DNA of 64,000 bases from Nematostella vectensis (GCF_932526225.1 NC_064044.1:5001-69000), one strand, 5' to 3'; positions 26,899 through 39,600 are shown, counted from the first letter of the stretch. The notes: generated from the sequence alone by a model not told the origin. A program made the numbers and translations.

Positions 26899-26974
26899 AG
26901 CTTGCGTGCATCCGGTATCATAGTTTTTACTCTGTTACAGAGAAAAAACTTCGAACCCGGATGCACGCAGGCTA
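26899..26974. repeat. Fold-back element 1 of 3 (GCAGGCTA family)
   Basis: TAGCTTGCGTGCATCCGG at 26898-26915 pairs with CCGGATGCACGCAGGCTA at 26957-26974, with a loop of about 41 nt and one or two mismatches. Confidence 0.75.
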
Positions 26975-27257
26975 GGCGTAGGAAGCATATTCGGGAACCA
27001 AGGGCGTTATGTAGGAAGGGGAAATTCGGTACTTCTTTGTATGAAGATTGAAAGGAATGTCGATAGCCCGAGGGGGGGCGTCTTGTAATCCCATAGCCCG
27101 GTTGTAGTTCTAAATACTGATTTCGGACACACTAGGCGTTCCGTGGTCAGACGAGAGCCATGCTAGCAGCCTAAGACACCTTCCTATTCCATCGACTCGA
27201 TCGGCGCTTTTGTACTTAAAATTAAGCTGCAAAACATGTTGATGCTAGTAGTGCTTT

Positions 27258-27328
27258 AGCCTGCGTCCAGCCGGAAATAGTTCCGTTATTACGGTAATAA
27301 TAGAACTATTTCCGGCCGCATGCAGGCT
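27258..27328. repeat. Fold-back element 2 of 3
   Basis: AGCCTGCGTCCAGCCGGAAA and following TAGTTC pair with GAACTATTTCCGGCCGCATG and following CAGGCT. Arms of about 26 bp with few mismatches enclose a palindromic ATTACGGTAATAA loop. Confidence 0.82.
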
Positions 27329-27423
27329 AGTAGTGCTTTTCCTAAGTGTTAAAATATATTTTGCCGACGATCACCACCTTTTTTAATTAATTTTAGATTT
27401 TCAACCCGGGGTAGTTAGGTAGT

Positions 27424-27517
27424 GGCGGCTCAAGGGAAGGGGAGAGGTAGAGGCGCTCGCTTTTTCTTCTCTAAGCCCCCCTCCCCCCGTCTCTCTCCCT
27501 TGAACCGCTACGCAGGC
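27424..27517. repeat. Fold-back element 3 of 3
   Basis: GCGGCTCAAGGGAAGGGGAG pairs with the CTCTCTCCCTTGAACCGC stretch near 27500-27512. The outer end again runs into ACGCAGGCTAG. The loop is purine/pyrimidine skewed. Confidence 0.65.
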
Positions 27518-27638
27518 TAGGGGTAGTGCAAGTAGGTTCTAGCTTTCATTTCTGTGGACCCGCAGACAAAACGAGACTTAGCGACGGGTGGAAATAGAGC
27601 CTACGCAGAAGAAACAAAACAGGTTTAAAATTTTGATA

Positions 27639-27644
27639 TTTATT
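27639..27644 (-). terminator. Candidate polyadenylation signal AATAAA
   Basis: Plus-strand TTTATT at 27639-27644 reads AATAAA on the minus strand, about 50 nt downstream of the stop codon of the candidate terminal exon 27697-27856. Confidence 0.35.
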
Positions 27645-27696
27645 TTTATAACACTATAACACATATGCGACAAGTTATTAATTTTCAAAAAAAACG

Positions 27697-27856
27697 TTAG
27701 TTACTAATGAAGTCATAAGTAATAATTCCAAACGTAAACATAACTCTTCCAGAACTGAAATTTAATTTCTCAAAGGCTTCAGCCCTCACGCCAAGTAGGG
27801 TGCCAGGCGCTACGAACTCCTCCTCGATGTTCATGTTTATGTCCCCATTCCGTATC
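27697..27856 (-). CDS. Candidate 3'-terminal exon of a second gene in the element
   Basis: On the minus strand an acceptor TCTATCAATCCCGCAG is followed by a 160-nt open stretch ending in TAA. It reads IRNGDINMNIEEEFVAPG and later a hydrophobic end FTFGIITYDFISN. A canonical AATAAA follows about 50 nt after the stop. The preceding exon is uncertain: one frame of 27857-27930 reads plausibly (MATLRYQNAAISLMQS) but I cannot establish the splice. No family recognised. It could instead be unspliced noise. Confidence 0.3.
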
Positions 27857-29156
27857 CTGCGGGATTGATAGATTGCATTAGTGAAATAGCAGCATTTTGA
27901 TAACGTAATGTAGCCATTTGGAGACCCCCCTCCCCGGTGATATAAACAGGACCACAATGATGCGCTTCCACTTATAAGCCACCTCTACAAAAATGCATTC
28001 CCCGGCAAACTGTGGGAATATCGTGTAAAGACAACAAGCATGTAAAAGTGTAACACACAATGCGAGGTGGTTGTTGTACATTCAATGGTTATACTCGTAT
28101 ATTTTAAAATTTCAGACATAACTTAACATAACGAATCTAGAGAGAGAAAAAAGGAGAGTTATTTGACTAATTTTTAATCCCTTGCCCAAACTCCACTATA
28201 AAATGTGTAAACTGAAAAAGAAAAACATTTAATGAGAAAAGACTTTGGACCCGAAATTAATTTATTTTGCAAACCGGCTTTTACGCGAGGGTGCTCCACG
28301 GGCGCGACACCGCCCGTGAGAAAATTTGGATAGAAAAACAAAATGTACCTAACTATTAACTGCGGATATGTGCAATTTTACCTTGAATTGCGCATTTTTT
28401 GCTAAAGTTACCAATTTTACAAGATAGGATATAGAGCCAAACTCAATTCGGCTTTAATTTCTGATTTAATAATGAATATTGATTTGGCCGCCATTTTGAA
28501 CCGGTTGTACAACTTTTATACTAATGTTAATATATATTAATTACCATTACCATTTAACCCAGAAGAAAAAAAAACTAATTTCAATCAGTAAACTTATATA
28601 AGCATAAATAAAATTTGGGAACAAAAAGGGCTGATTATACTACAATGATAAAGAATACTTTTACTAACAATTAAGAAGAACTTTTGGAGGGGTATCAACA
28701 CGAAACGTTACAAGAAATTGCGTATATTAACAGAAAACGACATACTGTACATAATGGAAGAACTTTTTCGAGAATCGATACGTGTTCATCTCCTGCTTAC
28801 TTTTCTTTCTTTCACAACCGCAATGTGTGCTTTGCTTTCTTCAAAATGTAATTTTATTAAATTTTGAGAGTTTTTTCCCGTCGTTGATTTAAAACCTTTT
28901 TCATAAAAATGGTTTTGTCTGCAACGACGGTCAACGAAAACTTTTTAGAGTCCGCTTCACTTTTTGGTTTATCGTTTTAATTACTCTGGTACAACAAGTG
29001 GCTTGATCCAAGAGAGGCAATAGCGATCAAAAATAATCTTCGACGTTCAAGGTAAAAGTACACTGATTTAGAATAATATAATATAAATATGAGTATGGAA
29101 AACTATATTTAGATAACTAGATTACCTATACATATCAATGTTTTTTGCAACAAATA

Positions 29157-29187
29157 ACATACTAGCTTGTACTACAAGCTAGTATGT
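29157..29187. repeat. Perfect 15-bp-arm palindrome
   Basis: ACATACTAGCTTGTA and TACAAGCTAGTATGT flank a single C. Such a tight cruciform is unusual in the surrounding AT-rich DNA. No function can be assigned. Confidence 0.85.
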
Positions 29188-29648
29188 AGAAGTCCCTCCT
29201 GTAGTACACAAGTGATTGACGTAAGGTCCAGTGTTCCATATCAGCTTCTCCAACTAAACTACCGGACCTCCTTAGGCAGTACTTGTGCGGATTCGGGTAT
29301 CACTAGCTCGTGTACGCAGTTGGGCCAGGGAGAGAGGCGCTCATTGGACATAGAAGATGAACGGATAAAAAGGAACCGTCGTGTGGTGTGTGGATGTCAA
29401 TGTGAGATAGATAAAAAGGAGGGGGGGGTGCTCATAGGGAAGGGTGAACTTATTTCAATATGCGAGATCGAAGAGGGGCGCTTATCTGAAGTAGGGCGTC
29501 CTTACCAGTCATTACGGTACTTAAATAGCTAGAAAAACCCGGTGATTTTTGAGTCGCCACATCACATGACTATGGAATGCTATTTCAACAAAGACAACTT
29601 ATACAAATTACAAGCCCTTTATTTCATTATTATTATTTAATTTTTTGC

Positions 29649-29681
29649 TTGGGGGGTGGGGGATGGGGGGGGGGGGAAGGC
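29649..29681 (+). repeat. G-run cluster with quadruplex potential
   Basis: Runs of G6, G5 and G12 occur within about 30 bases inside the element. The motif meets simple G-quadruplex criteria on the plus strand. Confidence 0.5.
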
Positions 29682-30450
29682 GTCATACTTTGCGCCACCA
29701 TTTTTACCTCGACCATGACCTCGAAATAGAGAAGGGGAGGTGTAACAGTTCATGAACGGACATGCCAATTATGTCCGGACACGGTAGAGGACGAGTTCCA
29801 CTTTGTCGTGCAGTAAATATGCGCAGTTAAGAACAAACTTTTTTTTTTTTCGAAAAATCTAGCAGATCCTGGTGATTTGATTTCGCTAAGAAATCGGAGA
29901 GACAGAATTTTGCTCTAAATACTTAACCCTCCAAAGATGATGGGGATGTTGATGAAGACTCTGACTTTATAATTCACTTTCAGCCAAACCTATGTACTAA
30001 ATTTGTATACGGAGAAGTGGATAAGTTGCATTGTTTATTATCTAAAAAAATCCAAATTTTACCCCCCCCCCCTCCCAAACGCGTATGTTCGATGCCGTGT
30101 CACTATATCTCCGAACTGAATGAAAAATACATGTTCAAGCTAACAAAGGTGATAGAGTGGTTTTCAAAATCCCGTGCAACAAAATGTAATTGTTAATGTG
30201 TAATAGTCAAGCCAGAACAAAAGAGAACAAAAATATTACAGTGTATTAGACTTAGTTCAAACATTGTATTACCCATGAGCAGTATTTTAACAAACTACTT
30301 CCTTCTATCTAAATGACTTGTGAAACCATTCGAGTGGGCGCACTTGCCGCATTCCACCGTGCACTGGTGGCTAAGCGAACGGGAAAGCTATATCCGCTAT
30401 AACAATTTCACACAAATTCGAAAGTCGTGAAGCCGGACTAATACAAAAAC

Positions 30451-30649
30451 GTGAACGATTTCATAATCGTGAAGGATTTCCAAATCGTGAAGGATTTTAA
30501 AAATCGTGAAGGATTTTAAAAATCGTGAACGATTTCGAAATCGTGAAGGATTTTAAAAATCGTGAAGGATTTTTAAAATCGTGAACGATTTCGAAATCCT
30601 TCACGATTTTTAAAATCCTTCACGATGGCCCAGGACGGTGAACTGATCC
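30451..30649 (-). repeat. Right terminal inverted repeat with minisatellite
   Basis: Eight to nine 18-20 bp units, mainly AAATCGTGAAGGATTTT (reverse complement of the left-end unit), run to 30622 and are followed by the 27-bp terminal repeat ending GGTGAACTGATCC. The last units next to the terminus flip orientation (AAATCCTTCACGATTTTT), so the right end can also fold on itself. Confidence 0.92.
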
Positions 30650-30657
30650 AAATCGTC
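30650..30657. repeat. Right target-site duplication, AAATCGTC
   Basis: This is the direct copy of 13626-13633. The satellite resumes in the same phase and orientation (AAATCGTCTCGATCTAACC). Confidence 0.9.
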
Positions 30658-33600
30658 TCGATCTAACCTTCACGCTAGGATCTCTGATTATTGCTTCATT
30701 GAAGTGATGACGTCACCACCACAGGTAACCCCCCTCCCCCACAGTGAAAACAATAAGACCGTAAGGCATCTCGGAAGACACCTTACAGGCCACGTTAAAA
30801 ACGACGCGTTGTCAAGGTGAAATCAAAGTCGGCTTCACGTGTGCACTACCGCAAAATCGTCTCGATCTAACCTTCACGCTAGGATCTCTGATTATTGCTT
30901 CATTGAAGTGATGACGTCACCACCACAGGCAACCCCCCCCCCCACCACAGTGAGAACAATAAGACCGTAAGGTATCTCGGAAGACACCTTACAGGCCACG
31001 CTAAAAACGACGCGTTGTCAAGGTGAAATCAAAGTCGGCTTCACGTGTGCACTACCGCACAATCGTCTCGATCTAACCTTCACGCTAGGATCTCTGATTA
31101 TTGCTTCATTGAAGTGATGACGTCACCACCACAGGCAACCCCCCCCCCCACAGTGAGAACAATAAGACCGTAAGGCATCTCGGAAGACACCTTACAGGCC
31201 ACGCTAAAAACGACGCGTTGTCAAGGTGAAATCAAAGTCGGCTTCACGTGTGCACTACCGCAAAATCGTCTCGATCTAACCTTCACGCTAGGATCTCTGA
31301 TTATTGCTTCATTGAAGTGATGACGTCACCACCACAGGTAACCCCCCTCCCCCACAGTGAGAACAATAAGACCGTAAGGCATCTCGGGAGACACCTTACA
31401 GGCCACGCCAAAAACGACGCCTTGTCAAGGTGAAATCAAAGTCGGCTTCACGTGTGCACTACCGCAAAATCGTCTCGATCTAACCTTCACGCTAGGATCT
31501 CTGATTATTGCTTCATTGAAGTGATGACGTCACCACCACAGGCAACCCCCCCCCCCCCCACAGTGAGAACAATAAGACCGTAAGGCATCTCGGATGACAC
31601 CTTACAGGCCACGCTAAAAACGACGCGTTGTCAAGGTGAAATCAAAGTCGGCTTCACGTGTGCACTACCGCAAAATCGTCTCGATCTAACCTTCACGCTA
31701 GGATCTTTCATTATTGCTTCATTGAAGTGATGACGTCACCACCACAGGCAACCCCCCCCCCCACAGTGAGAACAATAAGACCGTAAGGCATCTCGGAAGA
31801 CACCTTACAGGCCACGCTAAAAACGACGCGTTGTCAAGGTAAAATCAAAGTCGGCTTCACGTGTGCACTACCGCAAAATCGTCTCGATCTAACCTTCACG
31901 CTAGGATCTCTGATTATTGCTTCATTGAAGTGATGACGTCACCACCACAGGCAACCCCCCCCCCACAGTGAGAACAATAAGACCGTAAGGCATCCCGGAA
32001 GACACCTTACAGGCCACGCTAAAAACGACGCGTTGTCAAGGTAAAATCAAAGTCGGCTTCACGTGTGCACTACCGCAAAATCGTCTCGATCTAACCTTCA
32101 CGCTAGGATCTCTGATTATTGCTTCATTGAAGTGATGACGTCACCACCACAGGCAACCCCCCCCCCTCCACAGTGATAACAATAAGACCGTAAGGCATCT
32201 CGGAAGACACCTTACAGGCCACGCTAAAAACGACGCCTTGTCAAGGTGAAATCAAAGTCGGCTTCACGTGTGCACTACCGCAAAATCGTCTCGATCTAAC
32301 CTTCACGCTAGGATCTCTGATTATTGCTTCATTGAAGTGATGACGTCACCACCACAGGCAACCCCCCCCCCCCCCCCACAGTGAGAACAATAAGACCGTA
32401 AGGCATCTCGGAAGACACCTTACAGGCCACGCTAAAAACGACGCGTTGTCAAGGTAAAATCAAAGTCGGCTTCACGTGTGCACTACCGCAAAATCGTCTC
32501 GATCTAACCTTCACGCTAGGATCTCTGATTATTGCTTCATTGAAGTGATGACGTCACCACCACAGGTAACCCCCCTCCCCCACAGTGAAAACAATTAGAC
32601 CGTAAGGCATCTCGGAAGACACCTTACAGGCCACGTTAAAAACGACGCGTTGTCAAGGTGAAATCAAAGTCGGCTTCACGTGTGCACTACCGCAAAATCG
32701 TCTCGATCTAACCTTCACGCTAGGATCTCTGATTATTGCTTCATTGAAGTGATGACGTCACCACCACAGGCAACCCCCCCCCCACAGTGAGAACAATAAG
32801 ACCGTAAGGCATCTCGGAAGACACCTTACAGGCCACGCCAAAAACGACGCCTTGTCAAGGTGAAATCAAAGTCGGCTTCACGTGTGCACTACCGCAAAAT
32901 CGTCTCGATCTAACCTTCACGCTAGGATCTCTGATTATTGCTTCATTGAAGTGATGACGTCACCACCACAGGCAACCCCCCCCCCACAGTGAGAACAATA
33001 AGACCGTAAGGCATCTCGGATGACACCTTACAGGCCACGCTAAAAACGACGCGTTGTCAAGGTGAAATCAAAGTCGGCTTCACGTGTGCACTACCGCAAA
33101 ATCGTCTCGATCTAACCTTCACGCTAGGATCTTTCATTATTGCTTCATTGAAGTGATGACGTCACCACCACAGGCAACCCCCCCCCACAGTGAGAACAAT
33201 AAGACCGTAAGGCATCTCGGAAGACACCTTACAGGCCACGCTACAAACGACGCGTTGTCAAGGTAAAATCAAAGTCGGCTTCACGTGTGCACTACCGCAA
33301 AATCGTCTCGATCTAACCTTCACGCTAGGATCTCTGATTATTGCTTCATTGAAGTGATGACGTCACCACCACAGGTAACCCCCCTCCCCCACAGTGAAAA
33401 CAATAAGACCGTAAGGCATCTCGGAAGACACCTTACAGGCCACGTTAAAAACGACGCGTTGTCAAGGTGAAATCAAAGTCGGCTTCACGTGTGCACTACC
33501 GCAAAATCGTCTCGATCTAACCTTCACGCTAGGATCTCTGATTATTGCTTCATTGAAGTGATGACGTCACCACCACAGGCAACCCCCCCCACCACAGTGA

Positions 33601-36600
33601 GAACAATAAGACCGTAAGGTATCTCGGAAGACACCTTACAGGCCCCGCTAAAAACGACGCGTTGTCAAGGTGAAATCAAAGTCGGCTTCACGTGTGCACT
33701 ACCGCAAAATCGTCTCGATCTAACCTTCACGCTAGGATCTCTGATTATTGCTTCATTGAAGTGATGACGTCACCACCACAGGCAACCCCCCCCAACAGTG
33801 AGAACAATAAGACCGTAAGGCATCTCGGAAGACACCTTACAGGCCACGCTAAAAACGACGCCTTGTCAAGGTGAAATCAAAGTCGGCTTCACGTGTGCAC
33901 TACCGCAAAATCGTCTCGATCTAACCTTCACGCTAGGATCTCTGATTATTGCTTCATTGAGGTGATGACGTCACCACCACAGGTAACCCCCCTCCCCCAC
34001 AGTGAGAACAATAAGACCGTAAGGCATCTCGGGAGACACCTTACAGGCCACGCTAAAAACGACGCGTTGTCAAGGTGAAATCAAAGTCGGCTTCACGTGT
34101 GCACTACCGCAAAATCGTCTCGATCTAACCTTCACGCTAGGATCTCTGATTATTGCTTCATTGAAGTGATGACGTCACCACCACAAGTAACCCCCCTCCC
34201 CCATAGTGAAAACAATAAGACCGTAAGGCATCTCGGAAGACACCTTACAGGCCACGTTAAAAACGACGCGTTGTCAAGGTAAAATCAAAGTCGGCTTCAC
34301 GTGTGCACTACCGCAAAATCGTCTCGATCTAACCTTCACTCTAGGATCTCTGATTATTGCTTCATTGAAGTGATGACGTCACCACCACAGGTAACCCCGC
34401 TCCCCCACAGTGAAAACAATAAGACCGTAAGGCATCTCGGAAGACACCTTACAGGCCACGTTAAAAACGACGCGTTGTCAAGGTGAAATCAAAGTCGGCT
34501 TCACGTGTGCACTACAGCAAAATCGTCTCGATCTAACCTTCACGCTAGGATCTCTGATTATTGCTTCATTGAAGTGATGACGTCACCACCACAGGCAACC
34601 CCCCCCCCCACCACAGTGAGAACAATAAGACCGTAAGGTATCTCGGAAGACACCTTACAGGCCACGCTAAAAACGACGCGTTGTCAAGGTGAAATCAAAG
34701 TCGGCTTCACGTGTGCACTTTTGCAAAATCGTCTCGATCTAACCTTCACGCTAGGATCTCTGATTATTGCTTCATTGAAGTGATGACGTCACCACCACAG
34801 GCAACCCCCCCCCCCCACAGTGAGAACAATAAGACCGTAAGGCATCTCGGAAGACACCTTACAGGCCACGCTAAAAACGACGCCTTGTCAAGGTGAAATC
34901 AAAGTCGGCTTCACGTGTGCACTACCGCAAAATCGTCTCGATCTAACCTTCACGCTAGGATCTCTGATTATTGCTTCATTGAGGTGATGACGTCACCACC
35001 ACAGGTACCCCCCCCTCCCCCACAGTGAGAACAATAAGACCGTAAGGCATCTCGGAAGACACCTTACAGGCCACGCTAAAAACGACGCGTTGTCAAGGTG
35101 AAATCAAAGTCGGCTTCACGTGTGCACTACCGCAAAATCGTCTCGATCTAACCTTCACGCTAGGATCTCTGATTATTGCTTCATTAAAGTGATGACGTCA
35201 CCACCACAGGTAACCCCCCTCCCCCACAGTGAGAACAATAAGACCGTAAGGCATCTCGGGAGACACCTTACAGGCCACGCCAAAAACGACGCCTTGTCAA
35301 GGTGAAATCAAAGTCGGCTTCACGTGTGCACTACCGCAAAATCGTCTCGATCTAACCTTCACGCTAGGATCTCTGATTATTGCTTCATTGAAGTGATGAC
35401 GTCACCACCACAGGCAACCCCCCCCCCCACAGTGAGAACAATAAGACCGTAAGGCATCTCGGATGACACCTTACAGGCCACGCTAAAAACGACGCGTTGT
35501 CAAGGTGAAATCAAAGTCGGCTTCACGTGTGCACTACCGCAAAATCGTCTCGATCTAACCTTCACGCTAGGATCTTTCATTATTGCTTCATTGAAGTGAT
35601 GACGTCACCACCACAGGCAACCCCCCCCCCACAGTGAGAACAATAAGACCGTAAGGCATCTCGGAAGACACCTTACAGGCCACGCTAAAAACGACGCGTT
35701 GTCAAGGTAAAATCAAAGTCGGCTTCACGTGTGCACTACCGCAAAATCGTCTCGATCTAACCTTCACGCTAGGATCTCTGATTATTGCTTCATTGAAGTG
35801 ATGACGTCACCACCACAGGTAACCCCCCTCCCCCACAGTGAGAACAATAAGACCGTAAGGCATCTCGGAAGACACGTTACAGGCCACGTTAAAAACGACG
35901 CGTTGTCAAGGTGAAATCAAAGTCGGCTTCACGTGTGCACTACAGCAAAATCGTCTCGATCTAACCTTCACGCTAGGATCTCTGATTATTGCTTCATTGA
36001 AGTGATGACGTCACCACCACAGGCAACCCCCCCCCACCACAGTGAGAACAATAAGACCGTAAGGTATCTCGGAAGACACCTTACAGGCCACGCTAAAAAC
36101 GACGCGTTGTCAAGGTGAAATCAAAGTCGGCTTCACGTGTGCACTACCGCAAAATCGTCTCGATCTAACCTTCACGCTAGGATCTCTGATTATTGCTTCA
36201 TTGAAGTGATGACGTCACCACCACAGGCAACCCCCCCCCACAGTGAGAACAATAAGACCGTAAGGCATCTCGGAAGACACCTTATAGGCCACGCTAAAAA
36301 CGACGCCTTGTCAAGGTGAAATCAAAGTCGGCTTCATGTGTGCACTACCGCAAAATCGTCTCGATCTAACCTTCACGCTAGGATCTCTGATTATTGCTTC
36401 ATTGAGGTGATGACGTCACCACCACAGGTAACCCCTCTCCCCCACAGTGAGAACAATAAGACCGTAAGGCATCTCGGAAGACACCTTACAGGCCACGCTA
36501 AAAACGACGCGTTGTCAAGGTGAAATCAAAGTCGGCTTCACGTGTGCACTACCGCAAAATCGTCTCGATCTAACCTTCACGCTAGGATCTCTGATTATTG

Positions 36601-39600
36601 CTTCATTGAAGTGATGACGTCACCACCAAAGGTAACCCCCCTCCCCCACAGTGAGAACAATAAGACCGTAAGGCATCTCGGAAGACACCTTACAGGCCAC
36701 GCCAAAAACGACGCCTTGTCAAGGTGAAATCAAAGTCGGCTTCACGTGTGCACTACCGCAAAATCGTCTCGATCTAACCTGCACGCTAGGATCTCTGATT
36801 ATTGCTTCATTGAAGTGATGACGTCACCACCACAGGCAACCCCCCTCCCCCCACAGTGAGAACAATAAGACCGTAAGGCATCTCGGATGACACCTTACAG
36901 GCCACGCTAAAAACGACGCGTTGTCAAGGTGAAATCAAAGTCGGCTTCACGTGTGCACTACCGCAAAATCGTCTCGATCTAACCTTCACGCTAGGATCTT
37001 TCATTATTGCTTCATTGAAGTGATGACGTCACCACCACAGGCAACCCCCCCCCCCCACAGTGAGAACAATAAGACCGTAAGGCATCTCGGAAGACACCTT
37101 ACAGGCCACGCTAAAAACGACGCGTTGTCAAGGTAAAATCAAAGTCGGCTTCACGTGTGCACTACCGCAAAATCGTCTCGATCTAACCTTCACGCTAGGA
37201 TCTCTGATTATTGCTTCATTGAAGTGATGACGTCACCACCACAGGCAACCCCCCCCCCACAGTGAGAACAATAAGACCGTAAGGCATCTCGGAAGACACC
37301 TTACAGGCCACGCTAAAAACGACGCGTTGTCAAGGTAAAATCAAAGTCGGCTTCACGTGTGCACTATCGCAAAATCGTCTCGATCTAACCTTCACGCTAG
37401 GATCTCTGATTATTGCTTCATTGAAGTGATGACGTCACCACCACAGGTAACCCCCCTCCCCCACAGTGAAAACAATAAGACCGTAAGGCATCTCGGAAGA
37501 CACCTTACAGGCCACGTTAAAAACGACGCGTTGTCAAGGTGAAATCAAAGTCGGCTTCACGTGTGCACTACCGCAAAATCGTCTCGATCTAACCTTCACG
37601 CTAGGATCTCTGATTATTGCTTCATTGAAGTGATGACGTCACCACCACAGGCAACCCCCCCCCCTCCACAGTGATAACAATAAGACCGTAAGGCATCTCG
37701 GAAGACACCTTACAGGCCACGCTAAAAACGACGCCTTGTCAAGGTGAAATCAAAGTCGGCTTCACGTGTGCACTACCGCAAAATCGTCTCGATCTAACCT
37801 TCACGCTAGGATCTCTGATTATTGCTTCATTGAAGTGATGACGTCACCACCACAGGCAACCCCCCCCCCCACAGTGAGAACAATAAGACCGTAAGGCATC
37901 TCGGAAGACACCTTACAGGCCACGCTAAAAACGACGCGTTGTCAAGGTAAAATCAAAGTCGGCTTCACGTGTGCACTACCGCAAAATCGTCTCGATCTAA
38001 CCTTCACGCTAGGATCTCTGATTATTGCTTCATTGAAGTGATGACGTCACCACCACAGGTAACCCCCCTCCCCCACAGTGAAAACAATTAGACCGTAAGG
38101 CATCTCGGAAGACACCTTACAGGCCACGTTAAAAACGACGCGTTGTCAAGGTGAAATCAAAGTCGGCTTCACGTGTGCACTACCGCAAAATCGTCTCGAT
38201 CTAACCTTCACGCTAGGATCTCTGATTATTGCTTCATTGAAGTGATGACGTCACCACCACAGGCAACCCCCCCCCACAGTGAGAACAATAAGACCGTAAG
38301 GCATCTCGGAAGACACCTTACAGGCCACGCCAAAAACGACGCCTTGTCAAGGTGAAATCAAAGTCGGCTTCACGTGTGCACTACCGCAAAATCGTCTCGA
38401 TCTAACCTTCACGCTAGGATCTCTGATTATTGCTTCATTGAAGTGATGACGTCACCACCACAGGCAACCCCCCCCCACAGTGAGAACAATAAGACCGTAA
38501 GGCATCTCGGATGACACCTTACAGGCCACGCTAAAAACGACGCGTTGTCAAGGTGAAATCAAAGTCGGCTTCACGTGTGCACTACCGCAAAATCGTCTCG
38601 ATCTAACCTTCACGCTAGGATCTTTCATTATTGCTTCATTGAAGTGATGACGTCACCACCACAGGCAACCCCCCCCCACAGTGAGAACAATAAGACCGTA
38701 AGGCATCTCGGAAGACACCTTACAGGCCACGCTAAAAACGACGCGTTGTCAAGGTAAAATCAAAGTCGGCTTCACGTGTGCACTACCGCAAAATCGTCTC
38801 GATCTAACCTTCACGCTAGGATCTCTGATTATTGCTTCATTGAAGTGATGACGTCACCACCACAGGTAACCCCCCTCCCCCACAGTGAAAACAATAAGAC
38901 CGTAAGGCATCTCGGAAGACACCTTACAGGCCACGTTAAAAACGACGCGTTGTCAAGGTGAAATCAAAGTCGGCTTCACGTGTGCACTACCGCAAAATCG
39001 TCTCGATCTAACCTTCACGCTAGGATCTCTGATTATTGCTTCATTGAAGTGATGACGTCACCACCACAGGCAACCCCCCCCACCACAGTGAGAACAATAA
39101 GACCGTAAGGTATCTCGGAAGACACCTTACAGGCCCCGCTAAAAACGACGCGTTGTCAAGGTGAAATCAAAGTCGGCTTCACGTGTGCACTACCGCAAAA
39201 TCGTCTCGATCTAACCTTCACGCTAGGATCTCTGATTATTGCTTCATTGAGGTGATGACGTCACCACCACAGGTAACCCCCTCCCCCACAGTGAGAACAA
39301 TAAGACCGTAAGGCATCTCGGGAGACACCTTACAGGCCACGCTAAAAACGACGCGTTGTCAAGGTGAAATCAAAGTCGGCTTCACGTGTGCACTACCGCA
39401 AAATCGTCTCGATCTAACCTTCACGCTAGGATCTCTGATTATTGCTTCATTGAAGTGATGACGTCACCACCACAGGTAACCCCCCTCCCCCACAGTGAGA
39501 ACAATAAGACCGTAAGGCATCTCGGGAGACACCTTACAGGCCACGCTAAAAACAACGCGTTGTCAAGGTGAAATCAAAGTCGGCTTCACGTGTGCACTAC

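Larger units (their letters stand above)
26779..27638. other. Presumed promoter-side spacer with three fold-back elements
   Basis: The stretch is upstream of the ATG of the 18-exon gene. No exon is visible. It carries three inverted repeats ending in the shared motif CGCAGGCTAG or its close variant (26899-26974, 27258-27328, 27424-27517), annotated separately. A CCAAT pentamer occurs near 26883, but no TATA box is evident. Confidence 0.4.
27857..30450. other. Right interior of the element, no confident gene
   Basis: AT-rich sequence with a near-perfect palindrome at 29157-29187, a G-rich run at 29649-29681 and a C run near 30061. The 121-codon open frame at 29167-29532 starts at TTG inside the palindrome and lacks an ATG or splice context. 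I find no exon chain. Confidence 0.45.
13634..30649. mobile_element. 17,016-bp TIR element inserted in the satellite, with gene cargo
   Basis: The segment begins with GGATCAGTTCACCG... (13634-13660) and ends with the exact 27-bp reverse complement (30623-30649). It is bordered by an 8-bp direct repeat of satellite sequence. Inside each TIR lies a run of an 18-20 bp minisatellite (unit like AAATCCTTCACGATTTT), in opposite orientation at the two ends. Terminal inverted repeats plus an 8-bp target duplication are known for hAT, KDZ/Zisupton, P and some MULE-like superfamilies; minisatellite-built ends recall fold-back elements. The interior holds a 112-bp tandem array (16,078-19,543), an 18-exon gene on the minus strand, a possible second terminal exon and several hairpins. 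I see no DDE/DDD transposase, RNase H or recombinase motif, so the element looks non-autonomous, degenerate, or uses an unrecognised enzyme. The superfamily is therefore open. Confidence 0.88.

Noticed and set aside
29167-29532. 121-codon plus-strand frame in the element
   Set aside because: Starts at TTG in a palindrome, has no ATG, no recognisable domain and no convincing splice sites.
13634-30649. Polinton/Maverick or Helitron
   Set aside because: Polintons give 6-bp duplications and carry polymerase, integrase and capsid genes, none of which is seen. Helitrons lack TIRs and target duplications.
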